From assembly GCF_037095735.1 (NCBI RefSeq), contig NZ_JBAWKD010000002.1, positions 310,001 through 374,000 of the forward strand: a stretch of DNA of 64,000 bases, given 5' to 3'. The notes under the pieces are model-generated. The model did not search any database. It was not told the DNA's origin and saw nothing but the letters and a program-made list of their open reading frames with translations. A program made the translations under genes and the position numbers. Positions 1 to 8,763 of the stretch are shown here, piece after piece (position 1 is the stretch's first letter; the number at the start of each line of letters is the position of its first letter). Source of the stretch: Frigidibacter sp037095735. Its GTDB lineage: Bacteria; Pseudomonadota; Alphaproteobacteria; Rhodobacterales; Rhodobacteraceae.

Positions 1-2409
1 CAGCCAGTCCGCAAGGAAGCGGTAGCCCGCGCCGTTAGCGGCATGGAAGCCCGCGTGGTTGGCGGTCAGCCCGCCGATCAGGCTGCGGAAGCGGTTCGGG
101 TTCTTCCAGTCGAAATCGGCGTGCTTCGCCAGCCGCTCTGCCACCGCCACCGCGGCCCCGGGCGCTGCGTGCATCGGCTGGATCAGGAACCACTTGTCGA
201 TCACCTGCCGGTTCCCGGCCCAACGGTCGTGGAAATGCTGAAGCTCGACCGCGCCCCGCCCGGCCTCGAGCAGGCAGGACAGCGAGCCGAGGCTTTCGGT
301 CATCGTCCGCGCGGCCGCATGGATCCGCGCGGCCTCGGCCCCGTGGTCGAGCCGGCTCAGCAGCGCGAGCAACCCCATGCGCAGTGCGCGCTTGCCGCCC
401 TGCTCGGCATCCGGGCGGAAGTCGCCGGTCACCGCCAGATCGGCGATCATCGTCCCCAGCCGCGGCGACAGCCGTTCGGCCAGCGCCACCGCCAGCGCCT
501 CGCGCGCGGCACGGATCGCGTCGGGATCGGGGGTGCGGCCCGCGTCGTGCAGCGCCTGCGCCAGATCTTCCTCGCCCGGCAGCCGCAGGCAGAGCGCGCG
601 GAACTGCGGGTCGAGCGTCGCATCCGTCGCCACCGCCTCGAGCCCCGCCAGAAGCCCGGCCGAAGGCGCCGCGCCATCGGCCACCATCCGCACCAGCACC
701 TCGCGCGCCAGCGCCCGGCCCGCCTCCCAGCGGTTGAAGGGATCGGTGTCATGGGCCAGCAGGAAGGCGCGTTCGCCCTCGCTCACCTGCCGGTCGAGCA
801 CAACGGGCGCCGAGAAGCCGCGCAGGATCGAGGGCACCGGCCGCGCCGAAAGCCCGTCGAAGCGGAAGCTCTGCGTCGTCTCGGTCATCTCGAGCACGCG
901 GGTCGGCAGCACCTCGTCGCCATTGGGGTTCAGAAGGCCGACGGCGATCGGGATCACCCGCGGCGGCTTGCGGTCCTGCCCCGGCGTCGGCTTCGTGTTC
1001 TGCGTGAAAGTCAGCGTGTAAGTGCCTGCGTCATAAACCTCTTCCACGCTCAGCCGCGGCGTGCCGGCATCGGTGTACCAGCGCTTGAACTGCGACATGT
1101 CGCGCCCGGTCGCATCCTCGAAGACCTGCAGCCAATCCTCGATCGTCGCGGCATCGCCATCGTGCCGTTCGAAATACAGGTCCAGCGCGCGGCGATAGCC
1201 GTCGTCGCCCACCAGCCGCTTGAGCATGCCGATCACCTCGGCGCCCTTTTCATAGACGGTGGCGGTGTAGAAGTTGTTGATCTCGATATAGCTGTCGGGC
1301 CGGACCGGATGCGCGAGCGGCCCCATGTCCTCGCGGAACTGGCGGGCGCGCAGGGTCAGCACGTCGTCGATCCGCTTCACCGGGGCCGAGCGCATGTCGG
1401 CGGTGAACTGCTGGTCGCGGAAGACGGTCAGCCCTTCCTTCAGGCACAGCTGGAACCAGTCGCGGCAGGTGATCCGGTTGCCGGTCCAGTTGTGGAAGTA
1501 TTCGTGGGCGATGATCCCCTCGATACGTTCGAAATCCATATCCGTGGCGGTCTCGGGCGAAGCGAGAACCCATTTCGAGTTGAAAATGTTCAACCCCTTG
1601 TTCTCCATCGCCCCCATGTTGAAATCGTCCACGGCGACGATGTTGAACACGTCCAGATCGTATTCCCGGCCATAGACCCGCTCGTCCCAGTCCATCGAGC
1701 GGATCAGAGCCTCCATCGCATAGGCGCAGCGGTCGATGTCGGCCGGGCGCACCCAGATGTTCAGCGCCACCGCCCGGCCCGAGGCGGTGGTGAAGGCGCC
1801 GGGATGCGCCTTCAGATCGCCCGCGACCAGCGCGAAGAGATAGGCGGGCTTCGGCCAGGGATCGACCCATTCCGCCCAGCCGGGTCCCGAGGCGACCGGG
1901 TTGCCGTTCGACAGCAGCACGGGCTTGTCGCTTTCGATCCGCACCTTGAAGGGTGCCATCACGTCAGGGCGGTCGGGGTAGTAGGTGATCTTGCGGAAGC
2001 CCTCGGCCTCGCACTGGGTGCAGTAGATGCCCCCGGACATATAGAGGCCTTCCAGCGCCGTGTTGCCCTCGGGGTCGATCTCGACCTCGGCCTCCCAGAG
2101 GAAGCCCGCGGCGGGCAGCAACGCCTGCGGCACCGTCAGCCCCGCGGGGGTCACCGGCACGCGGGCCGGGTCCAGCCCCACCCCGTCGATCGCCAGCGAC
2201 CGGATCGCCAGCCGCTCGCCGTCCAGCACCAGATCGCCGCCGGCCTGCGCGCCCGCGGCGGGGTTCGGCTCGAACCGGATCCGCGACAGCACCCGCGTCG
2301 TCTTCGGCGCAAGGCGGAAGGTCAGCTCGACCTGCGCGATCCGCCACGGATAGGGGCGGTAATCGGCAAGGCGGGTGGCGGCATGGGCGGGGGCGCTGTC
2401 GGCCGGCAT
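1..2409 (-). CDS. pepN: Aminopeptidase N (M1 family), 3' end outside window
   Basis: Cytoplasmic M1 zinc aminopeptidase that removes N-terminal residues from peptides during protein turnover. The frame is open from the ATG at 2409 to the window edge, 803 codons; E. coli PepN has about 870 residues, so roughly the last 65 are missing. The substrate-binding GAMEN motif is followed by the zinc motif HEYFH starting at residue 302 (HExxH), in the context IIAHEYFHNWTGN. A WLQVFEDATGRDMSQF segment and a helical C-terminal half also fit PepN. It is divergent from the hydrolase gene at 2625, with a 215-bp shared upstream region. Family assignment is firm; only the end is unseen. Confidence 0.95.
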   Translation of the reverse strand, partial: MPADSAPAHAATRLADYRPYPWRIAQVELTFRLAPKTTRVLSRIRFEPNPAAGAQAGGDLVLDGERLAIRSLAIDGVGLDPARVPVTPAGLTVPQALLPAAGFLWEAEVEIDPEGNTALEGLYMSGGIYCTQCEAEGFRKITYYPDRPDVMAPFKVRIESDKPVLLSNGNPVASGPGWAEWVDPWPKPAYLFALVAGDLKAHPGAFTTASGRAVALNIWVRPADIDRCAYAMEALIRSMDWDERVYGREYDLDVFNIVAVDDFNMGAMENKGLNIFNSKWVLASPETATDMDFERIEGIIAHEYFHNWTGNRITCRDWFQLCLKEGLTVFRDQQFTADMRSAPVKRIDDVLTLRARQFREDMGPLAHPVRPDSYIEINNFYTATVYEKGAEVIGMLKRLVGDDGYRRALDLYFERHDGDAATIEDWLQVFEDATGRDMSQFKRWYTDAGTPRLSVEEVYDAGTYTLTFTQNTKPTPGQDRKPPRVIPIAVGLLNPNGDEVLPTRVLEMTETTQSFRFDGLSARPVPSILRGFSAPVVLDRQVSEGERAFLLAHDTDPFNRWEAGRALAREVLVRMVADGAAPSAGLLAGLEAVATDATLDPQFRALCLRLPGEEDLAQALHDAGRTPDPDAIRAAREALAVALAERLSPRLGTMIADLAVTGDFRPDAEQGGKRALRMGLLALLSRLDHGAEAARIHAAARTMTESLGSLSCLLEAGRGAVELQHFHDRWAGNRQVIDKWFLIQPMHAAPGAAVAVAERLAKHADFDWKNPNRFRSLIGGLTANHAGFHAANGAGYRFLADWL

Positions 2410-2624
2410 GGCGAAGTCCTTCGGTCTGCGCCGGGCTTGGACCCGGCCCGCCAAGGGTAGGCGCGCGCGCGGCCCGCTTCAACTCCGGCCCGGCGGCAGC
2501 GGGTCTGCCCAGAAAAGCGGCCTCTGCCGAGATGCGCGGCACTCTGTGCGTCCGGGGCCTTTCTCTGCGCGAGCGCAGCCCATATCTTCCCCCCATGCGA
2601 CATCTTGCGAACGAGGAGGCGGCG

Positions 2625-3422
2625 ATGTCCCGCGGCCAGTCCAGGCGGCCCGTCATCGGGATCATCAGCAACGCCACGGTGCTGAACGACACCTACCCGG
2701 CCCATACCGGCGGGGTGATGAATTCCACCGCGATCGCGACGGTGGCCGGTGGCCTGCCGATGCTGATCCCCTCGGACCCGCGGCTGGTCTCGGTCGAGGA
2801 ATTGCTCGAGATCTGCGACGGCTTCCTGCTGACCGGCGGCCGGCCGAACGTCCACCCGTCCGAATACGGCGAGGAAGAAACCGAGGCGCATGGCACCTTC
2901 GACCGCTCGCGCGATGCGATCACCCTGCCCCTGATCCGCGCCTGCGTCGAGCGGGGCCAGCCCTTCCTCGGCGTCTGCCGCGGCTTTCAGGAGGTGAACG
3001 TGGCGATGGGCGGCACGCTCTACCCCGAGATCCGCGACCTTCCGGGCCGGATGAACCACCGGATGCCGCCCGACGGCACCATCGAAGAGAAATTCGCCCT
3101 GCGCCATGTCGTCAGCTTCACCGACGGCGGGCCGTTCCACCGGCTGATGGGGGCGCGCGAGGTGATGACCAACACCCTGCATGGGCAGGGGATCAAGGCG
3201 GCGGGCAGCCGGATCGTCATCGACGGGCTTGCCCCCGACGGCACGCCCGAGGCGATCTATGTGAAGGACGCGCCGGGGTTCACCCTGTCGGTGCAGTGGC
3301 ACCCCGAGTGGAATGCCGCGAGCGACCCGGTCTCGCGCCCGCTGTTCGAGGCCTTCGGTGAGGCCGCCCGCGCCTGGGCCGAGTGCCCCGGCCGCGCCGC
3401 GGCGCAACGGCTTTCGGCCTGA
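2625..3422 (+). CDS. Gamma-glutamyl-gamma-aminobutyrate hydrolase family protein (class I amidotransferase fold)
   Basis: Predicted cytosolic C-N hydrolase of the PuuD/peptidase C26 family, which hydrolyses gamma-glutamyl-GABA-type amides in putrescine catabolism. The 265-residue length matches the family. The nucleophile Cys118 sits in GVCRGFQ, and the His226/Glu228 pair sits in QWHPEW; the FLLTGG segment forms the oxyanion region. I start at the ATG at 2625 because GAGGAGG lies 5-12 bases upstream and the protein then begins just before the first strand (RRPVIGIISN); an in-frame ATG at 2595 is possible. No other putrescine genes are adjacent, so the substrate is inferred from family only. 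Confidence 0.85.
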   Translation: MSRGQSRRPVIGIISNATVLNDTYPAHTGGVMNSTAIATVAGGLPMLIPSDPRLVSVEELLEICDGFLLTGGRPNVHPSEYGEEETEAHGTFDRSRDAITLPLIRACVERGQPFLGVCRGFQEVNVAMGGTLYPEIRDLPGRMNHRMPPDGTIEEKFALRHVVSFTDGGPFHRLMGAREVMTNTLHGQGIKAAGSRIVIDGLAPDGTPEAIYVKDAPGFTLSVQWHPEWNAASDPVSRPLFEAFGEAARAWAECPGRAAAQRLSA

Positions 3423-3525
3423 GGTGAGGCTGCGTTCCAGAGTTGCGCCCGAAGTTGCGACTGAGACGCAGAAACACAAGCACCTGCAAAGATTGACAAA
3501 TTTCCGAATCCCAGTCACAAGCCGG

Positions 3526-3645
3526 GCCATCGGGGAGTAGCGACCGGCCGGGATCTTCCGGGCCGGGGGCGCGTCAACACCGTCGCGGGGTTCGGCCCTG
3601 CGTGGCGCGTCCAGCCGGGCAACCGGCCTTGCGAGACCGTGGCGT
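3526..3645 (+). ncRNA. yybP-ykoY manganese riboswitch upstream of mntP
   Basis: The leader of mntP carries the hallmark elements of this aptamer. GGGGAGTAGC is at 3532-3541. A paired element (CCGG...CCGG) follows, then GCGCGTCAACACCG at 3570-3583 facing CGTGGCGCG at 3601-3609. The second conserved internal-loop strand, TTGCGAGACC, is at 3629-3638. In this family the two loops are docked by Mn2+ and expression of an exporter is turned on. The aptamer ends about 75 bases before the mntP start. A short helix between CTCCCC (3690-3695) and the Shine-Dalgarno GGAG (3707-3710) is a possible expression platform, so control may be translational. The aptamer call rests on motif and context; no covariance search was run. 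Confidence 0.85.
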
Positions 3646-3717
3646 TTTTCGAGCCTCCCGATCCCGGGCCGGGGGCCGCCATGCGTCTGCTCCCCTGCCC
3701 GGGGCCGGAGAGATCCC

Positions 3718-4287
3718 ATGTCCCCGATCGCCATCGGCGTGCTTGCCATCGGCATGTCCATCGACGCCCTCATCGCCTCGCTCGGCCGCGGTGCCCGCGC
3801 GACGGGGCGCCCCAACCTTGGCGCGGCGCTGCGCACCGGCGCCGTCTTCGGCGCGGTCGAGGCGGTGACACCGCTGATCGGCTGGGCGCTTGGTGTGGCC
3901 GCGGCGGGCTTCGTGAAATCGGTCGACCACTGGATCGCCTTCGGCCTTCTTGCCGCGGTCGGCGGCAAGATGCTGGCCGATGCGCTGTCGCGCGGCGGCT
4001 CCGAGGCCGAGGAGGCCACGCCTGCGAACGGGCTGATGGCGCTGCTGGCCACCGCGATCGGCACCTCGATCGATGCCGCGGCAGTGGGCGTGTCGCTGGC
4101 CTTCCTCGAGGTGAACATCTGGATCGTCGCCGCCGCGATCGGACTTGCCACGATGCTGATGTCGACGACGGGGATGCTGGCGGGCCGGGTGCTTGGCCGT
4201 CGCTTCGGCCGCTGGGCCGAGGGCGCGGGCGGGCTCGCGCTGGTCGGCCTCGGCCTCGGGATCCTGATCGAGCATCTGGCGGCCTGA
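3718..4287 (+). CDS. mntP: Putative manganese efflux pump MntP
   Basis: Small inner-membrane exporter of excess Mn2+, 189 residues as expected for MntP. It has six predicted membrane helices in two similar halves. Each half carries the family signature: GMSIDALIASLGRG near residues 12-25 and GTSIDAAAVGVSLAF in the second half, with the buried Asp residues thought to take part in metal transfer. The ATG at 3718 follows GGAGAGATCCC. The manganese riboswitch in its leader is independent support for the function and implies induction at high Mn2+. It converges on the lytic transglycosylase gene with a hairpin between them. Confidence 0.93.
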   Translation: MSPIAIGVLAIGMSIDALIASLGRGARATGRPNLGAALRTGAVFGAVEAVTPLIGWALGVAAAGFVKSVDHWIAFGLLAAVGGKMLADALSRGGSEAEEATPANGLMALLATAIGTSIDAAAVGVSLAFLEVNIWIVAAAIGLATMLMSTTGMLAGRVLGRRFGRWAEGAGGLALVGLGLGILIEHLAA

Positions 4288-4313
4288 GGCCGCCGCCGCC
4301 CTCCCGAAACGAC

Positions 4314-4336
4314 AACGCGCCCCGGTGGGGCGCGTT
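4314..4336. terminator. Bidirectional hairpin between mntP and the transglycosylase gene
   Basis: Perfect 10-bp inverted repeat AACGCGCCCC / GGGGCGCGTT with a 3-base loop, lying between two convergent genes. The AA/TT ends give a short T tail in either direction, so it could end both transcripts. Confidence 0.7.
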
Positions 4337-4358
4337 CAGCAATCACGAAATGCCGGTG

Positions 4359-4979
4359 TCAGGCGCGGGCGCCGGGCTTGACGCAGTAGCTCTGCTTCGA
4401 GGTCCAGGCGGCCATCGCGCTGACCTTCGCGGACGAGCGCATCGGCGCCCAGTCGCGGGCGAGGCCTTCCCAGCCCGGCGCGCCGCTTTCGACGATGGCG
4501 TTGTCGCGCGGCACCTGCCGGGCGGCGATCTTCACCGCGCAGCTGACGTTGGCCGCGCCGTCCTTCAGCCCCGAGGACGAGGTCGCGTCGCAGGAATAGG
4601 CGCGTGCCGTCGAGGGCGCGATCTGCAGCAGCCCGACCCAGGCCCCGCCACCGCCCGAGGCCTTCGGGTTCCAGGTGCTTTCATACTGCGCCAGCGCCGA
4701 GAACAGGCCCGACCAGAAGGCCTGCCGCTCTTCCAGCGAGGCCTCGGCATAGTTCGGGCAGAACCGCTCGATGTCATGGGGGACGGTGGTCGCCAGCACC
4801 GCGCCGTCGGTCGCCATCGCGCTGATCGCCGCCTTCGTCCAGTCCGCCGCTTCGGGACGATGATCCCAGCGCATCGCCGGAGCCTCGTCGAAGGATCCGC
4901 CGGACTGAACGCACCCGGACAGGGCGGCCGCGGCGACGATCATGGCGGGGGCGGTGAGGCAGGCGAGGGACTGTCGCAT
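4359..4979 (-). CDS. Lytic transglycosylase-like (SLT domain) lipoprotein
   Basis: Predicted exported lipoprotein of 206 residues that would cleave peptidoglycan strands. The N-terminus is a lipoprotein signal: hydrophobic segment then LSGC, placing the acylated Cys at about residue 23. The C-terminal half has SLT features: the catalytic Glu100 in YESTWNP, then WVGLLQIAPSTARAYSC, which matches the GLLQI-type motif of the lysozyme-like fold. Several Cys residues (CDAT, VSCAV, YCVKP) could form disulfides in the periplasm. It stands alone on the minus strand, and its actual substrate has not been shown. Confidence 0.8.
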   Translation of the reverse strand: MRQSLACLTAPAMIVAAAALSGCVQSGGSFDEAPAMRWDHRPEAADWTKAAISAMATDGAVLATTVPHDIERFCPNYAEASLEERQAFWSGLFSALAQYESTWNPKASGGGGAWVGLLQIAPSTARAYSCDATSSSGLKDGAANVSCAVKIAARQVPRDNAIVESGAPGWEGLARDWAPMRSSAKVSAMAAWTSKQSYCVKPGARA

Positions 4980-5239
4980 CGGTTCCGGGGCGTGGCACCG
5001 GACCCTTTGCCCGGCCGCCGGGTTCTGACCGTCAGGGGAGATTCTGACAATTCGCGAAAAATCGCCTAGGCGGATCCTCGCGACTCAGGCGGATTCTTGC
5101 CGGTTTCCGTCATCGGGCGTCGCGAAGCGTTCATCAGATCGAAAGGTCTGACTGCGTTGCCCTTGCGCCACATGCCCCGCGCCTTGCCTCACGCGGGCGC
5201 GCGCCGTAAGAGGGCGGGAACGACGAAAGCGAGGCCCCG

Positions 5240-6751
5240 ATGCTCGATCTGACCTACACCGCCCCCACCCCGAAGGTGATCTCCGGCGCCAAGGAAGACT
5301 GGGAGCTGGTGATCGGACTCGAGGTCCATGCGCAGGTCGCCTCGCAGGCCAAGCTGTTCTCGGGCGCCTCGACCGCCTTCGGCGCGGAGCCCAACGCCAA
5401 CGTCGCCTTCGTCGACGCGGCGATGCCGGGCATGCTGCCGGTCATCAACGAATTCTGCGTGGCGCAGGCGGTGCGCACCGGGCTTGGCCTGAAGGCGGGG
5501 ATAAACCTGCGCTCGGCCTTCGACCGCAAGAACTACTTCTACCCGGACCTGCCGCAGGGCTACCAGATCAGCCAGCTCTACCACCCGATCGTGGGCGAGG
5601 GCGAAGTGCTGGTCGAAATGGGCCCCGGCGTCGCGCGCCGGGTGCGGATCGAGCGCATCCATCTGGAACAGGACGCCGGCAAGTCGATCCACGACATGGA
5701 CCCGGCGATGAGCTTCGTCGACCTCAACCGCACCGGCGTCGCGCTGATGGAGATCGTCAGCCGCCCCGACATCCGCGGGCCGGAAGAGGCCGCGGCCTAT
5801 GTCGCGAAGATCCGCCAGATCATGCGCTATCTCGGCACCTGCGACGGCAACATGCAGAACGGCAACCTGCGCGCCGACGTCAACGTCTCGGTCTGCCGCC
5901 CCGGCCAGTATGAGAAGTGGCTGGCCGACGGCGACTTTGGTCACCTCGGCACGCGGTGCGAGATCAAGAACATGAACTCGCTGCGCTTCATCCAGGCCGC
6001 GATCGAGTACGAGGCCCGCCGCCAGATCGCCATCGTCGAGGACGGCGGCACGATCGTGCAGGAAACCCGCCTTTACGACCCCGACAAGGGCGAGACGCGC
6101 TCGATGCGCTCGAAGGAAGAGGCGCATGACTACCGCTACTTCCCCTGCCCCGACCTGCTGCCGCTGGAAATCGAGCAGGGCTGGGTCGACGACATCGCCG
6201 CGACCATGCCCGAGCTGCCCGATGCGCGGAAGGCGCGCTACATGGGCGACTTCGGCCTGACCGACTATGACGCGAGCGTGCTGACCGCCGAGCGCGAGAA
6301 CGCCGCCTTCTTCGAGGCCGTGGCCGAGGGCCGCGACGGCAAGCAGGCCGCGAACTGGGTGATCAACGAGCTGTTCGGGCGGCTGAACAAGGAAGGCCTC
6401 TCGATCGAGACCTCGCCGCTGTCGGCCGCGCAGCTGGGCGGCATCCTCGACCTGATCGCCAAAGGCGACATCTCGGGCAAGATGGCCAAGGACCTGTTCG
6501 AGATCCTGTGGACCGAGGGCGGCGATCCGGCCGAGGTCGCGGCCGCGCGCGGCATGAAGCAGGTGACCGATACCGGCGCGATCGAGGCGATGGTGGACGA
6601 GATCATCGCCGCGAACCCCGCGCAGGTCGAGAAGGCCAAGCAGAACCCGAAGCTTGCCGGCTGGTTCACCGGACAGGTGCTGAAGGCCTCGGGCGGCAAG
6701 GCGAACCCGGCCGCCGTGCAGGAGATCGTCTCGGCCAAGCTGGGGCTCTGA
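5240..6751 (+). CDS. gatB: Asp/Glu-tRNA(Asn/Gln) amidotransferase subunit B
   Basis: Subunit B of the GatCAB complex, which converts misacylated Glu-tRNA(Gln) or Asp-tRNA(Asn) to the amide form using ammonia channelled from GatA. Full length at 503 residues. The N-terminal GLEVHAQV block is present, as are FDRKNYFYPDLPQGYQISQ, HLEQDAGKS (kinase-like metal site), DLNRTGVALMEIVS, and the C-terminal YqeY/tail domain ending VLKASGGKANPAAVQEIV. As in S. aureus GatB, the zinc-binding cysteines of some homologues are absent. The start follows GCGAGGCCCCG. gatA and gatC are not adjacent, which is common in alphaproteobacteria. Confidence 0.97.
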   Translation: MLDLTYTAPTPKVISGAKEDWELVIGLEVHAQVASQAKLFSGASTAFGAEPNANVAFVDAAMPGMLPVINEFCVAQAVRTGLGLKAGINLRSAFDRKNYFYPDLPQGYQISQLYHPIVGEGEVLVEMGPGVARRVRIERIHLEQDAGKSIHDMDPAMSFVDLNRTGVALMEIVSRPDIRGPEEAAAYVAKIRQIMRYLGTCDGNMQNGNLRADVNVSVCRPGQYEKWLADGDFGHLGTRCEIKNMNSLRFIQAAIEYEARRQIAIVEDGGTIVQETRLYDPDKGETRSMRSKEEAHDYRYFPCPDLLPLEIEQGWVDDIAATMPELPDARKARYMGDFGLTDYDASVLTAERENAAFFEAVAEGRDGKQAANWVINELFGRLNKEGLSIETSPLSAAQLGGILDLIAKGDISGKMAKDLFEILWTEGGDPAEVAAARGMKQVTDTGAIEAMVDEIIAANPAQVEKAKQNPKLAGWFTGQVLKASGGKANPAAVQEIVSAKLGL

Positions 6752-6760
6752 GCGCCGCGC

Positions 6761-6779
6761 CGCCCCCCTCACGGGGGCG
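6761..6779 (+). terminator. Hairpin after gatB
   Basis: CGCCCCC (6761-6767) pairs with GGGGGCG (6773-6779) across a 5-base loop, 10 bases past the gatB stop. There is no T run directly behind it, so termination efficiency is uncertain. Confidence 0.5.
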
Positions 6780-6896
6780 CGCGCCGACGTGTCTTGCCTT
6801 TCGCCCCGCGGACGGGCGACAAACGGGCCAAAGCACCGCAAGGGCCCTGCGCGGGAGATCCCGCACAGGCCGCACCATGCGAGGAGACGAGGGCCA

Positions 6897-7535
6897 ATGC
6901 AGCGATACGAATACAAGGTGGTGCCGGCGCCGGTCCGGGGTGAGAAGGCGCGCGGGCTGAAGACGACCGCCGACCGCTTCGCCCGTGCGCTGACCCTGCT
7001 GATGAACGAACAGGCGACCGAGGGCTGGGAGTACGTCCGCTCGGACACGCTGCCCTGCGAGGAACGCAGCGGCCTGACCGGGCGCGCGACCAGCTATCAG
7101 AACATGCTGACCTTCCGCCGTCCGCTCGCCACCGCAGGCGCCCCTGCGGTGCCGGCGCTGGCCGCGCCCGCGCCGACCCCGGCTCCGGTTCTGGCCGCGC
7201 CGGTCGCCGAGCCGGTCGCCGCGCCGGTCGAAGGGCCTGCGGTGGTGCCGGCCGCTCCGGCGGTTGCCGCGCCGGTCGCACCGGCTGCCGCCAGCGCCCC
7301 CATCACAGGCCCCGTCACAGCCCCCGTCACGGCGGCTGCGGCGGTCCCCTCGCCCGCAACCGACGCGGCAGAGCGGACCCTGTCGTTGGTCAGCGCACTG
7401 AAGGCCCGCGCCCAGAGCGGCAAGCCCGCCCAGCCCCTGAACGTCCGCGCCCCGACGGGCGAGGCACCGCCGCTGGGCGGCGCGGACGAGGCCGGCAGTC
7501 CGCCGCCCCTCGGCCCGGCCGACCGCAAGGAGTGA
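6897..7535 (+). CDS. DUF4177 domain-containing protein with Ala/Pro-rich tail
   Basis: Function unknown. 212 residues from the ATG at 6897, chosen because AGGAGA lies upstream and the DUF4177 core (MQRYEYKVVPAP... EGWEYVRSDTLPCEE) begins immediately. The first 80 residues form the compact DUF4177 domain, recognisable by the QYEYKVV-type strand and the 'EGWE' turn. Residues from about 80 to 160 are a low-complexity Ala/Pro/Val linker, probably disordered. A final segment, ERTLSLVSALKARAQSGK, looks helical. It lies between gatB and the J-domain gene with hairpins on both sides, so it is probably monocistronic. Confidence 0.75.
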   Translation: MQRYEYKVVPAPVRGEKARGLKTTADRFARALTLLMNEQATEGWEYVRSDTLPCEERSGLTGRATSYQNMLTFRRPLATAGAPAVPALAAPAPTPAPVLAAPVAEPVAAPVEGPAVVPAAPAVAAPVAPAAASAPITGPVTAPVTAAAAVPSPATDAAERTLSLVSALKARAQSGKPAQPLNVRAPTGEAPPLGGADEAGSPPPLGPADRKE

Positions 7536-7553
7536 GGGCGACGACGGTCGCTG

Positions 7554-7573
7554 ACGGGCCCCGCGGGGCCCGT
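7554..7573 (+). terminator. Rho-independent terminator after the DUF4177 gene
   Basis: ACGGGCCC pairs with GGGCCCGT (8-9 bp) followed by TTTCT, 18 bases after the stop codon at 7535. Stem and T tract make this one of the clearer intrinsic terminators in the window. Confidence 0.7.
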
Positions 7574-7676
7574 TTCTGCATCCGCGAAAGAAACCGCCGA
7601 GACTGGTCGCGAGGCTCTTCCGCTGGCCGCGAAAAACCCTAAACTCTCCCTCCCGAGTCGCTAGTCAGGCAGAGGC

Positions 7677-8318
7677 ATGAGCAAGAACGACCCCTTCGGA
7701 TTCGACCTGCGCGTTTCTTCCGACAAGAAGAAGCGCACCAAGGGCCGGCGCGGCATGTCGGGTGCGATCGACACCTCGACCCGGGTCTGCGACCATCCGG
7801 GCTGCGAAGAGCAGGGCCAGTACCGGGCGCCGAAATCGCCCGACCAGCTCGACGAGTTCTTCTGGTTCTGCAAGGATCACGTCCGCGAGTACAATCTGAA
7901 ATGGAACTTCTTCCAGGGCACGACCGAGGACGAGTTCCAGAAGTTCATCGACAAGGATCGGGTTTGGGGCCGCGAGACCAAGCCCTTCGCCAAGATGGGC
8001 GAGGAGGACCGCGCCTGGGCACGGCTGGGCGTCGACGACCCGCACCAGATCCTGGGCGACAACGCGACCCAGAACCCCGGCCGCGGCCCGACCTCGGGCG
8101 CGACCCGCAAGCTGCCGCCGACCGAGCGCAAGGCCATCGAGATCCTCGAGGCCCGCGACAGCTGGACCAAGCCCGAGATCCGCAAGCAGTACAAGGCGCT
8201 GATCAAGGTGCTGCACCCCGACATGAACGGCGGCGACCGTTCTGACGAGGAGCGGCTGCAGGAAGTGGTCTGGGCCTGGGACCAGATCAAGGACAGCCGC
8301 AACTTCCGCGACGCCTGA
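7677..8318 (+). CDS. J domain-containing protein
   Basis: 213-residue cytosolic protein with a J domain at its C-terminus instead of the usual N-terminus. Residues about 150-205 carry YKALIKVLHPDMNGG with the HPD tripeptide at 180-182, the motif that stimulates DnaK ATPase. The N-terminal two thirds include two Cys (VCDHPGCEEQGQY) followed by a long conserved region, FFWFCKDHVREYNLKWNFF, known from Rhodobacterales homologues. No zinc-finger repeat or client-binding domain of classical DnaJ is present. It is a likely specialised co-chaperone; its client is unknown. The intergenic repeat cluster starts 75 bp downstream. Confidence 0.85.
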   Translation: MSKNDPFGFDLRVSSDKKKRTKGRRGMSGAIDTSTRVCDHPGCEEQGQYRAPKSPDQLDEFFWFCKDHVREYNLKWNFFQGTTEDEFQKFIDKDRVWGRETKPFAKMGEEDRAWARLGVDDPHQILGDNATQNPGRGPTSGATRKLPPTERKAIEILEARDSWTKPEIRKQYKALIKVLHPDMNGGDRSDEERLQEVVWAWDQIKDSRNFRDA

Positions 8319-8393
8319 GCCTGCGGCCCGGGGTCTTCGGGGCGGGGTCTTCGGGGCGGGAAGCGCGGGCGCCGCCCGTCTTGAAGGCAAAGG

Positions 8394-8528
8394 CGGGGGC
8401 TCTGCCCCCGGGGCCCGTGCCGGGCCCTCCCCCGGGATATTTTCGCCAGTGCGAAAGCGATGCAGACGGGGGCTCCGCCCCCGCGCGCCAAGGCGCGCTC
8501 CCCCGGAGTATTTGGACCAAGCCGAAAG
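8394..8528. repeat. Intergenic repeat locus A: two direct copies of the CCGGGATATTT element
   Basis: Two tandem units of about 65 bp (8394-8456 and 8469-8528). Each has a GGGGGCT(C/T)(T/C)GCCCCC-like hairpin, then a second GC hairpin (GGGCCC..GGGCCC or GCGCGCC..GGCGCGC), then TCCCCCGG(G)ATATTT, a CCA/ACCAA piece and GAAAG. The same modules recur at 29864, 38364 and 47741. The rest of the 445-bp gap 8319-8763 shows no credible gene; a B12 riboswitch in front of cobS was looked for and not seen. Confidence 0.75.
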
Positions 8529-8763
8529 CGCGCGCGGCCCCGGGCGAAGCCAAGGGCAAAGCTTGGTGACGCGCCGCAATTCCGGCCTCGCGCCCTTGCA
8601 CCCCCGCCCCGAATGTTTCATCAATCCCGGGTGCGCCGTCCGGGCCCCGGGACGGCGATGGCTCGCGATGCAGGAACCGCAAGGCTCCGGGCGCCGCGCC
8701 GGGGTGGCTAACCGCAAGGATCGGCGCCGCAAGGGCGGTGCGCCGGTCGGAAGGATCTGGACG

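Noticed and set aside
8319..8763. Possible cobalamin riboswitch before cobS
   Set aside because: None of the conserved B12-box elements is visible; the gap is taken up by the two repeat units and unremarkable GC-rich sequence.
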